A DNA stretch of 64,000 nucleotides from Devosia sp. 1566 (GCF_004005995.1 NZ_CP034767.1:1984001-2048000); one strand, 5' to 3'. Positions 9,604 through 19,745 are shown, numbered from the stretch's first letter. A program made the numbers and translations. The notes: generated by a model not told the origin, from the sequence alone.

Positions 9604-9954
9604 ATGCCCCGCTTTCTCGCCCTTTACACCATGCAGCCCGATAACGTCGTCCGCTTCCGCGCCCTCCCGAGGGCCGAACAGGACGCCATTGATGCCAAAG
9701 GCGTCGCGCAATGGACGGAATGGGAGAGCCGCAACGCCGCTCATATCCCCGACCGCGGCGGCATGGTCGGCAAGACCCTGCGCGTTTCCAGCTCAGGAAC
9801 CGCGCCCGCCACCAACGCGGTCTGCGGCTATCTCACGGTGGAAGCACCAACCATCGAGGACGCTGCGCGCCTCTTTGAAAACCATCCCCATTTTAGCGTG
9901 TTTCCCGGCGATAGCGTCGATATCATGCCCTTCGTGACTGAGCCGCCTGCATAG
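9604..9954 (+). CDS. YCII-like small cytoplasmic protein
   Basis: A 116-residue protein with an AGGAG ribosome site 7 bases before the ATG. Its opening MPRFLALYTM and later GYLTVEAPTIEDAARLFENHP resemble small YCII/DGPF-type ferredoxin-fold proteins, in which the second stretch forms the helix after a strand. Function is unknown; such proteins are sometimes partners of ECF sigma factors, but none is nearby. Convergent with the secreted-protein gene 12 bases downstream. Confidence 0.75.
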   Translation: MPRFLALYTMQPDNVVRFRALPRAEQDAIDAKGVAQWTEWESRNAAHIPDRGGMVGKTLRVSSSGTAPATNAVCGYLTVEAPTIEDAARLFENHPHFSVFPGDSVDIMPFVTEPPA

Positions 9955-9966
9955 GATCGCCCGGCC

Positions 9967-10458
9967 TTAGCTACATTTAGCCAGCACCTTGGCGATGGCG
10001 CCCGAGGAACCCTTGGCGCCAAAGACATTGGTGTCGAATACGTCGAGCCCACTGCCGGCCGGCCGCACATAGGCGACCCGGATACGATCGCGCGCGCCTT
10101 GCGCGATCTTGGCCCACTGGCGCGCTACGGGGCCGCGGACGATCACTGAGGAGCCATCGGAATGCACCAGCGGCATGTCCTGGGCAAAGCTGGTGCCGGC
10201 CCCACCAGTAACTTTGCTGCCCTCGGCCGGGTCCGGAGTAATGGCGAGGCTTAGGGCCGTGCTGCCGGCAACCGCCGCGTCGGGCTTGCGCACCCAAAAG
10301 CCCATGGCTAGCTGGCCGCCACGGCAGGCGAACTGGAACTGGGCATCGCCATTATCGAACCAGGCAATGGGAACATTGCCCCCTTCATATTTCCATTCGG
10401 CAGCACCAGCGGAGGTCACCAGCAACAGGCCGAGGACGGCGAAAAGGGCTTTGCGCAT
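9967..10458 (-). CDS. Hypothetical secreted protein
   Basis: A 163-residue protein with a clear signal peptide (MRKALFAVLGLLLVTSAGAAEW, cleavage near residue 20). The mature part holds two Cys residues (FACRGG near residue 45 and the C-terminal AKCS), which could form a disulfide. I recognise no family. It has an AGGA ribosome site. The gene stands alone on its strand. Confidence 0.72.
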   Translation of the reverse strand: MRKALFAVLGLLLVTSAGAAEWKYEGGNVPIAWFDNGDAQFQFACRGGQLAMGFWVRKPDAAVAGSTALSLAITPDPAEGSKVTGGAGTSFAQDMPLVHSDGSSVIVRGPVARQWAKIAQGARDRIRVAYVRPAGSGLDVFDTNVFGAKGSSGAIAKVLAKCS

Positions 10459-10614
10459 GCGTTATTCCTGGTGGGACAATTGCCACCACTCCTCCCCGAA
10501 ACTGGCTAATTTTCCCTTTCACCCGCGCCTCGCAGCGCTCGGGCACGCTCACAAGCCTGAAACGGGATGACAAACCGAGCGCGCGCAAGCGGCCGAGTAA
10601 ACACGGAGCCGGAG

Positions 10615-10661
10615 CCCTCATGGTGAGGTGCGTAGCGAAGCGCAGCCTCGAACCACGAGGG
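10615..10661. repeat. Dispersed palindromic intergenic repeat, copy 1
   Basis: A 47-base element with terminal inverted arms CCCTCATGGT and ACCACGAGGG (one G-T pair) and an interior of GAGGTGCG...GCCTCGA type. A 45-base sister copy is at 19701-19745, and a diverged copy in opposite orientation is at 34210-34252. It lies in a gene-free stretch and has no coding frame of note. It behaves like a REP-type short palindromic repeat. Confidence 0.75.
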
Positions 10662-10739
10662 CGGCCATCACCGCCCCCCATAAACTTATCCCCGCCCCCG
10701 AAAACCTCAGGCACAATCCCCCTTGTTCCCGGGCAAGCT

Positions 10740-11064
10740 GCGCGGTCGCGACGAACGGTCGGTGCGGGAATATCGGATGGGTTTGGGGTCGCCCAAGCTC
10801 CTTCGGGACGAGGATGATCCGGGACCGATTTCATCCCCCGGTCCATGAAGCCTCAGGGCTTCTGGCGTTTGGCACGGGTCTAGCCACGGACGGTCCTCAC
10901 CGAAGAGTCTCCGATAGAGCATGGGGCGAAGCTTGCTTCACCTTCCATTTCCCGCCGGACGACCGGCACCGAGGCGAACTTCGCCCCATGTCGCAGCCCT
11001 CGCTGCGACGCCCGCCTGCCCCATACCCGCACGGCCCAAGGCCGGTGCGGCTTCAGCTGCAGCT
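10740..11064. other. Non-coding stretch with a run of hairpins
   Basis: There is no credible gene between 10459 and 11071. Beyond the repeat at 10615, the stretch holds several inverted repeats: GGACCG/CGGTCC (10822-10844), GAAGCC-TCAG-GGCTTC (10847-10862), ATGGGGCGAAG/CTTCGCCCCAT (10921-10931 with 10979-10989), GTCGCAG/CTGCGAC (10990-11009) and CCGCACGGCC paired with 11040-11050. The last could serve as terminator of the Gre gene that ends at 11072. The others suggest a structured RNA or decayed palindromic elements. I could not match it to tmRNA, RNase P, SRP or 6S RNA. Confidence 0.4.
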
Positions 11065-11071
11065 TGCCGGC

Positions 11072-11554
11072 TTATGCGATGTCCACGATCTCGAGTTCTT
11101 GCGCGCCCAGGTTAGCCGCATCGCCTACGGCCTTGCCCATCAGCGCCGCGGCGATCGGCGAAGCGTAGGAGATGGAGCCGGCCTTCGGGTCGGCCTCGTC
11201 TTCCCCCACGATGCGATAAGTCTGCACCCGCCCGTCATCGCGCTGAAAGGTCACCGTGCTGCCAAACAGCACCCTATCGGTGCCTGCCGGCTCGGGCATC
11301 ACCTGCGCAGTGCGCACCCGTTCGGTGAAATAACGCAGGTCTCGCAGGGGGCCGGCCCCTTCGCGCCGCTTTTCATCGGTGTCCTCGATCGCCATGGCAG
11401 CTTCATAGGCGGCGCGCGCTGCCTCCAGCTGCGCCTGCAGCGCCGTCAATCCCGCTTCGGTCACGAGATTGGGCCCAGCCGGGATCGGGCGATCCGGCAG
11501 CATGGTTTCCGCCGCCGTTTGCGCACTGTCTTCCTTGGTAAAGGCTACGCTCAC
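11072..11554 (-). CDS. GreA/GreB-family transcription elongation factor paralogue
   Basis: A 160-residue protein. I place the start at GTG 11554 (MSVAFTKED), because the GGGAGGA box abuts the ATG at 11560 but is correctly spaced for the GTG. An N-terminal helical hairpin (about residues 28-80) is followed by the FKBP-like Gre C-terminal domain (VLFGSTVTFQR ... ISYASPIAAALMGKAVGDAA). The usual acidic tip DLSENAEY is not present; the equivalent region reads EDTDEKRREGAGPLRDLRYF. It may bind the RNA polymerase secondary channel without classical cleavage activity, or with an altered tip. Confidence 0.85.
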   Translation of the reverse strand: MSVAFTKEDSAQTAAETMLPDRPIPAGPNLVTEAGLTALQAQLEAARAAYEAAMAIEDTDEKRREGAGPLRDLRYFTERVRTAQVMPEPAGTDRVLFGSTVTFQRDDGRVQTYRIVGEDEADPKAGSISYASPIAAALMGKAVGDAANLGAQELEIVDIA

Positions 11555-11825
11555 TCGCATTCCTCCCTGCGGCGTTGGCTCTCTGCATCCCTAAGGCCAT
11601 AACGCCGATCGCCGGCGCTTGGCAATCAACCCGCCGGGGTCCAGCCGCTGCCACCGCGGCTAACAGCATATTGGCAACAATTGTTGCGCGGAAGAAATCC
11701 ACGTGGCACCCAAACCGTGACACACTGCGCCCTCGCGGCCGAACCTGCCTCCACCTGGCTCCGCGAGCCGCCCGGCCGCCCGGCCGCCGGGCAGGCGGTT
11801 TAGAGAGTCTCGGCGAGATGGACAC

Positions 11826-12776
11826 ATGCATACAATGCTCGATCTGAACGATCTCTACTTCTTCCACTCCGTTGCCACCCATGGCGGCTTCACCGCTGCC
11901 GGCCGAGCTACGGGCACGCCCAAGGCAACGTTGAGCAAGCGCGTAGCCCAGCTCGAAGCCCAGCTCGGCGTACGCCTGCTGGAGCGCACCACGCGTCACT
12001 TACGGCTCACCGAAGTCGGCCGCGCCGTCTTCGAGCAGGCGGAAACCATGTTGGCCGGTGCCGAAGGCGCCCAGGCCGTCGCCGCGCAAGCTCAGACCGA
12101 GCCCAACGGCATCGTCCGTCTCAGCTGTCCCCAGGCCCTGCTTGATGAACTGATCAACGAGCTCCTCCCCGAATTCCTCGCCCGTTATTCGCGGGTTCGC
12201 GTGCAGGTCAAGGTCATCGACCGGGCTGCCGATCTGGTCGAGGACGGCGTCGATGTCGCCATTCGGGCCCGTTCGAGCCTGGATTCCGACCCCAACTTGA
12301 TCGTGCGCCGTCTTGGGCAGGCCCGGGGCGTCCTTGTCGCCAGCCCCGCCTTGGTAGAAGCGGTGCGTCACCCCATCACTATCGATACCCTGTCGCAGCT
12401 GCCCACCTTATCCTCTCTCAACGTCCACGAGGAGGTAGACTGGCTTTTAACCGGGCCCGATGGCGAAACCCGCCAGATCCGCAGTCGACCGCGCTTGATG
12501 TGCAGCAGCTTTGTTGTTCTGCGCACCAGCGCCATTGCCGGCCTGGGCGTCACTGTCTTGCCTGAATATGCCGCGGCCCCCGCCTTTGCCCGCGGCGAAT
12601 TGGTGCATTTGCTTCCCGGCTGGTACACGCCGGATGGCATCGTTCATGCCGTTTTTTCGTCACGCAAAGGTCTTGTTCCGGCTGTAAGGGTCTTGCTGGA
12701 TTACCTCGCCGGCGCAGTACCCGAGCGGCTCGCCACCTGCGAGCGATTGGCCGATCAGGCCAACGCGGCAGCCTGA
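11826..12776 (+). CDS. LysR-family transcriptional regulator
   Basis: A 316-residue regulator. The winged helix-turn-helix occupies residues 4-63 (LNDLYFFHSVATHGGFTAAGRA ... ERTTRHLRLTEVG) and is followed by a type 2 periplasmic-binding-like effector domain. Start is ATG 11826 or the in-frame ATG at 11835. No divergent metabolic target sits next to it (the Gre gene is 270 bases upstream), so its regulon is unclear. A GGAGCC/GGCTCC hairpin follows the stop. Confidence 0.92.
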   Translation: MHTMLDLNDLYFFHSVATHGGFTAAGRATGTPKATLSKRVAQLEAQLGVRLLERTTRHLRLTEVGRAVFEQAETMLAGAEGAQAVAAQAQTEPNGIVRLSCPQALLDELINELLPEFLARYSRVRVQVKVIDRAADLVEDGVDVAIRARSSLDSDPNLIVRRLGQARGVLVASPALVEAVRHPITIDTLSQLPTLSSLNVHEEVDWLLTGPDGETRQIRSRPRLMCSSFVVLRTSAIAGLGVTVLPEYAAAPAFARGELVHLLPGWYTPDGIVHAVFSSRKGLVPAVRVLLDYLAGAVPERLATCERLADQANAAA

Positions 12777-12778
12777 CA

Positions 12779-12793
12779 GGAGCCCCCGGCTCC
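12779..12793 (+). terminator. Hairpin after the LysR gene
   Basis: GGAGCC-CCC-GGCTCC forms a perfect 6-bp stem immediately after the stop at 12776. There is only a weak T-rich stretch downstream, so it is terminator-like rather than a textbook rho-independent terminator. Confidence 0.4.
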
Positions 12794-12907
12794 CACCAGC
12801 TGATTGTCTCTGTAGAGAAACAAAGCTTCTACATTCCACGTCTTATTCGGGGACCATGGTCGACCTAGCTATCAGTCACACGGAAATTCAAACGAAAGGA
12901 TTCTTCC

Positions 12908-13270
12908 ATGTCACTGAAAATCAGCCTCGTCGCCCTCGCTCTCCTCGCTACAGCACCCGTCACCATGGCCGCTGAAAGCCTGGTTGAGACCCGCGAAATC
13001 AACGGCCGCACCATCAACGAGATCACCTCGGTTCTGGCGCACCGCGACATCGACGCCACCAGCGTCGAGCAGTGGGGCGACGCCATCCGCGTGCAGGCAG
13101 TCAACCCTGATGGCAGCCACTATGTCGTGCTCGTTGATCGCTATACGCTCAGCCCACTCGGCAGCACCAACGCTGTTGGCACCAATCTCGATGTAGGCGC
13201 TAGCGCACCAGCGGCCCGCACCTCTTCGACTTTCGCTCCCGCATCGCTGTCGCTCAACACCGACGACTAA
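12908..13270 (+). CDS. Small secreted protein, possibly PepSY-like
   Basis: A 120-residue protein with a signal peptide (MSLKISLVALALLATAPVTMAAES) and an AAGGA ribosome site. The mature part, with INGRTINEITSVLAHRDID and the later strand-rich YVVLVDRYTLSPLGS, loosely resembles PepSY-type periplasmic domains; this is a weak fold impression only. The tail is Ala/Ser/Thr-rich and probably disordered. The 131 bases upstream should hold its promoter, and a hairpin (13294-13315) follows it. Confidence 0.68.
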   Translation: MSLKISLVALALLATAPVTMAAESLVETREINGRTINEITSVLAHRDIDATSVEQWGDAIRVQAVNPDGSHYVVLVDRYTLSPLGSTNAVGTNLDVGASAPAARTSSTFAPASLSLNTDD

Positions 13271-13293
13271 GTGGCGACTGACTAACGCTTCGA

Positions 13294-13315
13294 CCCGGGG
13301 CGACCAAGCCCTGGG
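13294..13315 (+). terminator. Hairpin after the small secreted protein gene
   Basis: CCCGGGGC (13294-13301) pairs with GCCCTGGG (13308-13315), one G-T pair, 6-base loop, 24 bases after the stop at 13270. No T-run follows. Nothing else stands out in the 13271-13514 gap. Confidence 0.4.
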
Positions 13316-13514
13316 CCCTAGCTGCGTTCAACCATCCCGACCTTGCGCTCCGACCGATTTTCGGCCAGAGCGCTGACCCTCTTCCCCCTCAGCCCATCGT
13401 CAGCCGCTGGAATCCAGCGCCATCCTTGCGGCACCTCCGCCGCGTGGCGGCGACCGCAGCTTCCTCGCCGAAATCGTGGAACGCGAACGCGCCGCCTTCT
13501 GACCGGCCCCGTCT

Positions 13515-14633
13515 CTAGTCGATCTCCACCCAGCGCTGCTCGCGATGCGACTGACCCATCGCATGCACCGCCTGCTCGATCTGCAGCCCACTCTCGAAAT
13601 CGATCACCCGCGCCGGCTCGCCGGCAATCGCCCGCAGCAATTCGTGGCATTCGATGATCTTGAGATCGTTGAATCCCAATGTATGCCCTGCCGCCGGCAC
13701 GAAGCGGTCATAAGGCGGATGCCGCGGTCCCGACAGGATGGTGCGGAACCCCTGCTCGCTTGGCTTGTCGCTCGTCACATAAAGCTGCAGCTCGTTGAGC
13801 CGCTCCTGGTCATAGGCGATGCTGCCCTTGCTGCCAAAGATCTGCAGCGCGATCCGCCCCTTGCGCCCCCACGCGGTGCGGCTCAGCGCCATGAGGCCGC
13901 TGATCTCGGGCCCGAGTTCAAACAGAATACTGCTGACATCCCAGTTCTCGACACTGCGCCGCCCGCCCTCGCGGTTGGGCCGGTCAGGATAGGGCTTGCT
14001 GAGATTGGCGAACACCCGGCTGGGCAGGCCGAACAGCACCTGCAGGAGGCTGAGCGGATGCACCCCGAAATCGTCGATCGCGCCATAGCCCGCCGCCAGC
14101 TCGTTCTTCCAGAAGAACGGCGCCTCGGGATCAGCCATGAAATCCTCGTCCATCTCCAGCCGGACATGATTGACCGTGCCAATCGTGCCCTCGGCGAGGA
14201 TCGCCCCGATCTGCCGGATCATGGGATTTTGAATATAGTTGTAGCCCAGCACCGCTGTCTTGCCTGAGGCCCGGGCCGCCGCGGTCATCCGCTCGGCATC
14301 GGCCAGCGTCACCGCCATCGGCTTTTCGCACCACACATGCTTGCCCGCTTCGAGCGCCGCCACCGCCATCTCCGCGTGAAACGCATTGGGCGTGGTGATC
14401 GACACCACCTCGACATCGGGGTCGGTCACGAGTACGCGCCAATCCACGGTTGAGCGCTCGAACCCGAACTCCTCGGCCCGGCGCGCCGCCAATCCCGCAT
14501 CCACCTCTGCCAGATGCACCAGGCGCGGCCGCGGCCGATCGCCGAACACCGCCTTGACGCCGGTCCATGCCAGCGCATGGCATTTGCCCATATAGCCGGT
14601 GCCGATCAGGCCCACACCAATCGAATTATCCAT
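13515..14633 (-). CDS. Gfo/Idh/MocA-family NAD(P)-dependent oxidoreductase
   Basis: A 372-residue protein starting at ATG 14633, where a GGGAGGA box fits best (the GTG at 14636 is too close to it). Rossmann motif GLIGTGYMGKCHA near residues 9-21, the EKP motif in WCEKPMAV near residue 103, and the substrate-side DDFGVHPLSLL helix. The family oxidises or reduces sugars and inositols. It is divergent from iolR across a 116-base region that holds a possible IolR box, so it may act on an inositol isomer, but the substrate cannot be read from sequence. Confidence 0.88.
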   Translation of the reverse strand: MDNSIGVGLIGTGYMGKCHALAWTGVKAVFGDRPRPRLVHLAEVDAGLAARRAEEFGFERSTVDWRVLVTDPDVEVVSITTPNAFHAEMAVAALEAGKHVWCEKPMAVTLADAERMTAAARASGKTAVLGYNYIQNPMIRQIGAILAEGTIGTVNHVRLEMDEDFMADPEAPFFWKNELAAGYGAIDDFGVHPLSLLQVLFGLPSRVFANLSKPYPDRPNREGGRRSVENWDVSSILFELGPEISGLMALSRTAWGRKGRIALQIFGSKGSIAYDQERLNELQLYVTSDKPSEQGFRTILSGPRHPPYDRFVPAAGHTLGFNDLKIIECHELLRAIAGEPARVIDFESGLQIEQAVHAMGQSHREQRWVEID

Positions 14634-14731
14634 CACGTCCTCCCTCGTGTTAAAATGGATAATCGAGCTTGGGGTGATCGGGAATAGGGCTCGCGCCTTG
14701 TGCCGTCCGGGGCTTTGAGGATTATGGGAGG

Positions 14732-14745
14732 GGAACCGGGATTTC
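14732..14745. promoter_or_regulatory. Degenerate IolR-type box upstream of iolR
   Basis: GGAACCGGGATTTC fits the GGAA-N6-TTCC pattern at seven of eight arm bases. Its 13-base core GAACCGGGATTTC recurs, in opposite orientation, as the second box of the inositol importer promoter (27802-27814). It ends five bases before the iolR start, a position suited to autorepression. Confidence 0.5.
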
Positions 14746-14749
14746 GCCG

Positions 14750-15592
14750 ATGACTGACGCCGCTGCCAAGCCCCTCACCCCTGCCGACTACGATGCCCTG
14801 CGCGCCACCATTCTCGAGCGCAAGAACGAGCTGCCCAAGCGGCTGACCCAGGTAGCCGCCTATGCCCTCGACAATCCCGACGAGATCGCCTTCGGTACCG
14901 CCGCCAGCATCGCCCTCTCGGCCGATGTCCAACCCTCGACCCTGGTGCGCTTCGCCCAGCATTTCGGCTTTGACGGCTTTTCCGGCCTGCAACAGCTCTT
15001 TCGCGCCCGCCTGCGCGAACGCACCTCATCCTATGAGGAGCGCCTGCGCACCCTCGAGCAGGACGGGACGGCGCGGGCGGAGAGCACCAATATCTTCAAC
15101 GGCTTTTTGGCGGCGGCACACCGCTCCATTGATGCCATCGGCGCCGCTGTCGATCCGGACAGCTTTGAGCGGGCGGTAACGCTGCTGGCCAGGGCCGACA
15201 CCATCTACCTCATCGCCAAGCGCCGCTCCTACCCCATCAGCAGCTACATGGCCTATGCCTTCGGCAAGCTGCGCGTAAGCTGCCAACTCGTGGGCACCGC
15301 CAATGGGATGGATGACGACCTTCTCGCCATGGCCACCCCCCGCGACGCCGCTTTTGCGGTGAGTTTTTCGCCCTACGCGCCCGAAAGCGCCGCCCAGGCG
15401 CGCACCCTCGCGGCGCGAGATATCCCCGTTGTTTCCCTCACCGACTCCGCCTTTTCGCCCCTCGCGGAATGCTCGCGCGAATGGTTCGAAGTGGTGGAAG
15501 CCGACCATGCCGGGTTCCGCTCCCTTTCCGCGAGCATGGCCTTTGCCATGGCCCTGACCGTCAGCATCGCCGAACAGCGCCGCCGCGCCTAA
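14750..15592 (+). CDS. iolR: RpiR/MurR-family regulator, probable inositol repressor IolR
   Basis: A 280-residue regulator: N-terminal RpiR helix-turn-helix (about residues 15-90, with FGTAASIALSADVQPSTLVRFAQHFGFDGF) and a C-terminal SIS sugar-phosphate-binding domain (IYLIAKRRSYPISSYMAYAF onwards). It directly precedes iolC, the arrangement found in rhizobial iol loci, where IolR represses inositol genes and responds to a pathway intermediate. Boxes matching GGAA-N6-TTCC occur before iolC and before the inositol importer. The ribosome site is poor: GGGAGGGG lies 16 bases upstream of the ATG. Confidence 0.88.
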   Translation: MTDAAAKPLTPADYDALRATILERKNELPKRLTQVAAYALDNPDEIAFGTAASIALSADVQPSTLVRFAQHFGFDGFSGLQQLFRARLRERTSSYEERLRTLEQDGTARAESTNIFNGFLAAAHRSIDAIGAAVDPDSFERAVTLLARADTIYLIAKRRSYPISSYMAYAFGKLRVSCQLVGTANGMDDDLLAMATPRDAAFAVSFSPYAPESAAQARTLAARDIPVVSLTDSAFSPLAECSREWFEVVEADHAGFRSLSASMAFAMALTVSIAEQRRRA

Positions 15593-15639
15593 CCACCGCG
15601 ATCTTGGGCATCCGCATGGAGGCCCCAGCCCCCTCGATT

Positions 15640-15682
15640 GGAACGGCAGTTCCATGTTGACGCAGCGCAGAACCCATGTTTC
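15640..15682 (+). promoter_or_regulatory. iolC promoter with paired IolR boxes
   Basis: Box 1, GGAACGGCAGTTCC (15640-15653), is a perfect GGAA-N6-TTCC site. After three bases comes TTGACG (15657-15662), a plausible -35 element. Box 2, AGAACCCATGTTTC (15669-15682), is a degenerate site centred 29 bases from box 1 and would cover the -10 region. The same order of parts occurs at the inositol importer promoter (27801-27845). Confidence 0.7.
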
Positions 15683-15742
15683 AAAAGGTCAAGCAGCACG
15701 CTGCATGACTGCAAATCGGCCAAGCCGAATGGGAGGATCGCT

Positions 15743-17680
15743 GTGAGGAGTTCAAACCCCAGCACCGGGGATAAGCCCCTCGACGTCATCACCATTGGGC
15801 GCGCCTCCGTTGACCTCTATGGCCAGCAGATCGGCACCCGCCTCGAAGACATTGGCAGCTTCGCTAAATCCGTCGGCGGCTGCCCCGCCAATATCGCCGT
15901 CGGCACCGCGCGGCTGGGGCTTAAATCGGCGCTGATCACCCGCGTCGGCAACGAACAGATGGGCCGCTTCATCCGCGAACAGCTCGAACGCGAAGGCGTG
16001 CAGACCGCCGGCGTTCATACCGATCCCGAGCGCCTCACCGCTCTGGTGCTGCTGTCGGTGGAAGCCGAGGGCGTCTCGCCCATGATCTTTTACCGCACCG
16101 ATTGCGCGGACATGGCGCTGTCCGAGGACGATATCGACGAAAGCTTCATCGCTTCGGCTGGCGCCGTGATCGTCACCGGCACCCATTTCTCCCGCCCCCA
16201 CAGCGAAGCGGCCCAGAAAAAGGCCATCCGCCTCGCCAAGGCCCATGGCGCCCGCGTCGGCTTCGATATCGATTACCGCCCCAATCTCTGGGGCCTGGCC
16301 GGGCATGAAGCGGGCTTCTCGCGCTATGTCGCCTCGGATGTTGTCAGCGAAAAATACAAGAGCGTCTTGCCCGATTGCGACCTGATCGTGGGCACCGAGG
16401 AAGAAGTGCTGATCGCCTCGGGCGAGGCCGATCTGCCGGCGGCCCTACGCACCATCCGCACCCTTTCGGATGCCACGATCGTCCTCAAGCGCGGCCCCAT
16501 GGGCTGCATCGTTTATGACGGCCCCATCCCCGACAACCTCGAGGATGGCATTGTCGGCAAGGGCTTCCCCATCGAGGTCTACAATGTCCTGGGGGCCGGC
16601 GATGCCTTCATGAGCGGCTGGCTCCGCGGCTGGCTGCGCGGCGAGGATCATGCCACCAGCGCCACCTGGGCCAATGCCTGCGGCGCATTTGCGGTGTCGC
16701 GCCTCCTCTGCTCGCCCGAATATCCCAGCTGGGCCGAGCTCAACCACTTCCTCGCCAAGGGCAGCAGCGAACGCGCCCTGCGCAAGGATGCCGAGCTCAA
16801 CCACATCCATTGGGCCACGACCGGCCGCCGCCAGATCCCCAGCCTCATGGCCCTGGCCATCGATCACCGCAGCCAGCTCGAGGATCTTGCCGGCGGCGAT
16901 CCGCAAAAACTGGCCCGCATCCCCGCCTTCAAGGCCCTGGCCGTCAAGGCCGCTGCCGCAATCGCTGGGGGTCGCCCGGGCTTTGGCATGCTGCTCGACG
17001 ACAAATATGGCCGCGATGCCCTGTTCGCCGCAGCCGCCCTGCCCGACTTCTGGATTGGCCGCCCCGTCGAGCTGCCCGGCTCCCGGCCCCTGCGCTTCGA
17101 GTTCAGCCAGGACCTTGGCTCGCGCCTCGTGGATTGGCCAGTCGACCACTGCCTCAAGGTGCTCTGCTTTTATCACCCCGACGACCCCGCCGATCTCAAG
17201 CGTGACCAGATCGACAAGCTGCGCACCGCCTACGAGGCCGCCCGCAAGGTCGGACGCGACATTCTGGTTGAGATCATTGCCGGCAAGCACGGCCCCATCG
17301 CCGACGACACGATCAGCCGCGCCATGAGCGAGATCTATGCCGCCGGCGTCAAGCCCGACTGGTGGAAGCTCGAAACCCAGAAGAGCACCGTGGCCTGGTC
17401 TGCCATCGACGCAGTGATCGAGGGCAATGACCCTTATTGTCGAGGCGTGGTGCTGCTGGGCCTTGAAGCGCCGCACGATGTGCTGGAAGCTGGCTTCTCG
17501 ACGGCTCGCAATTCGCGCTGGGTCAAAGGCTTTGCGGTGGGCCGCACCATCTTCGCCGACGCCGCCAGACAATGGCTCGCCGGCACCATGAGCGACGAGG
17601 AGGCAGTCGCCGACATGGCTCAGCGGTTCGGCGCGCTGGTAGAGGTATGGGAGCGGCTGGGCGAAAGCCGGGCGGCTTGA
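15743..17680 (+). CDS. iolC: Bifunctional 5-dehydro-2-deoxygluconokinase / DUF2090 aldolase-like protein IolC
   Basis: A 645-residue protein starting at GTG 15743, 5 bases after GGGAGGA; the open frame upstream runs through the operator region. Residues 10-330 are a PfkB-family kinase (GGCPANIAVG at 46-55; catalytic GAGD at 284-287) that phosphorylates 5-dehydro-2-deoxy-D-gluconate. Residues 340-645 are the DUF2090 domain, an aldolase-like TIM barrel found fused to IolC in many proteobacteria and thought to replace IolJ. So one protein may catalyse two successive steps. No separate iolJ is seen in the window. Confidence 0.93.
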   Translation: MRSSNPSTGDKPLDVITIGRASVDLYGQQIGTRLEDIGSFAKSVGGCPANIAVGTARLGLKSALITRVGNEQMGRFIREQLEREGVQTAGVHTDPERLTALVLLSVEAEGVSPMIFYRTDCADMALSEDDIDESFIASAGAVIVTGTHFSRPHSEAAQKKAIRLAKAHGARVGFDIDYRPNLWGLAGHEAGFSRYVASDVVSEKYKSVLPDCDLIVGTEEEVLIASGEADLPAALRTIRTLSDATIVLKRGPMGCIVYDGPIPDNLEDGIVGKGFPIEVYNVLGAGDAFMSGWLRGWLRGEDHATSATWANACGAFAVSRLLCSPEYPSWAELNHFLAKGSSERALRKDAELNHIHWATTGRRQIPSLMALAIDHRSQLEDLAGGDPQKLARIPAFKALAVKAAAAIAGGRPGFGMLLDDKYGRDALFAAAALPDFWIGRPVELPGSRPLRFEFSQDLGSRLVDWPVDHCLKVLCFYHPDDPADLKRDQIDKLRTAYEAARKVGRDILVEIIAGKHGPIADDTISRAMSEIYAAGVKPDWWKLETQKSTVAWSAIDAVIEGNDPYCRGVVLLGLEAPHDVLEAGFSTARNSRWVKGFAVGRTIFADAARQWLAGTMSDEEAVADMAQRFGALVEVWERLGESRAA

Positions 17681-17761
17681 GGTGGCCGGCTGAAGGCATC
17701 AGGCTGCCGAGTTGACCCCAAGGGGCACCACATTGCAGACGCAAGAACCGAGACAAAGATC

Positions 17762-19609
<1,848 letters not shown>

Positions 19610-19700
19610 GTGCCACGTCGTCGCGGTTCGAGGCTCGCGAAGAGTTCGCCCCGTACAACGAGGACCATCGGAAGCTCGTACCAACTCCGCGCCCCAGTAG

Positions 19701-19745
19701 CCCTCATGGTGAGGCGGGAGCGCAGCGACCCTCGAACCACGAGGG
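19701..19745. repeat. Dispersed palindromic intergenic repeat, copy 2
   Basis: A 45-base sister of the element at 10615-10661, with the same arms CCCTCATGGT and ACCACGAGGG. It sits between iolD and iolE and ends 25 bases before the iolE start. A further stretch at about 19625-19645 (GGTTCGAGGCTCGCGAA) looks like part of an inverted, decayed copy. As a hairpin it could affect read-through from iolD into iolE. Confidence 0.75.

Noticed and set aside
10740..11064. Possible tmRNA, RNase P RNA, SRP RNA or cobalamin riboswitch
   Set aside because: None of the hallmark sequences of these RNAs is present on either strand; only generic hairpins are visible.
10628..11602. 324-codon plus frame across the hairpin region and Gre gene
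   Set aside because: It runs antisense through the Gre coding sequence and through a palindromic repeat; composition is that of non-coding GC-rich DNA.
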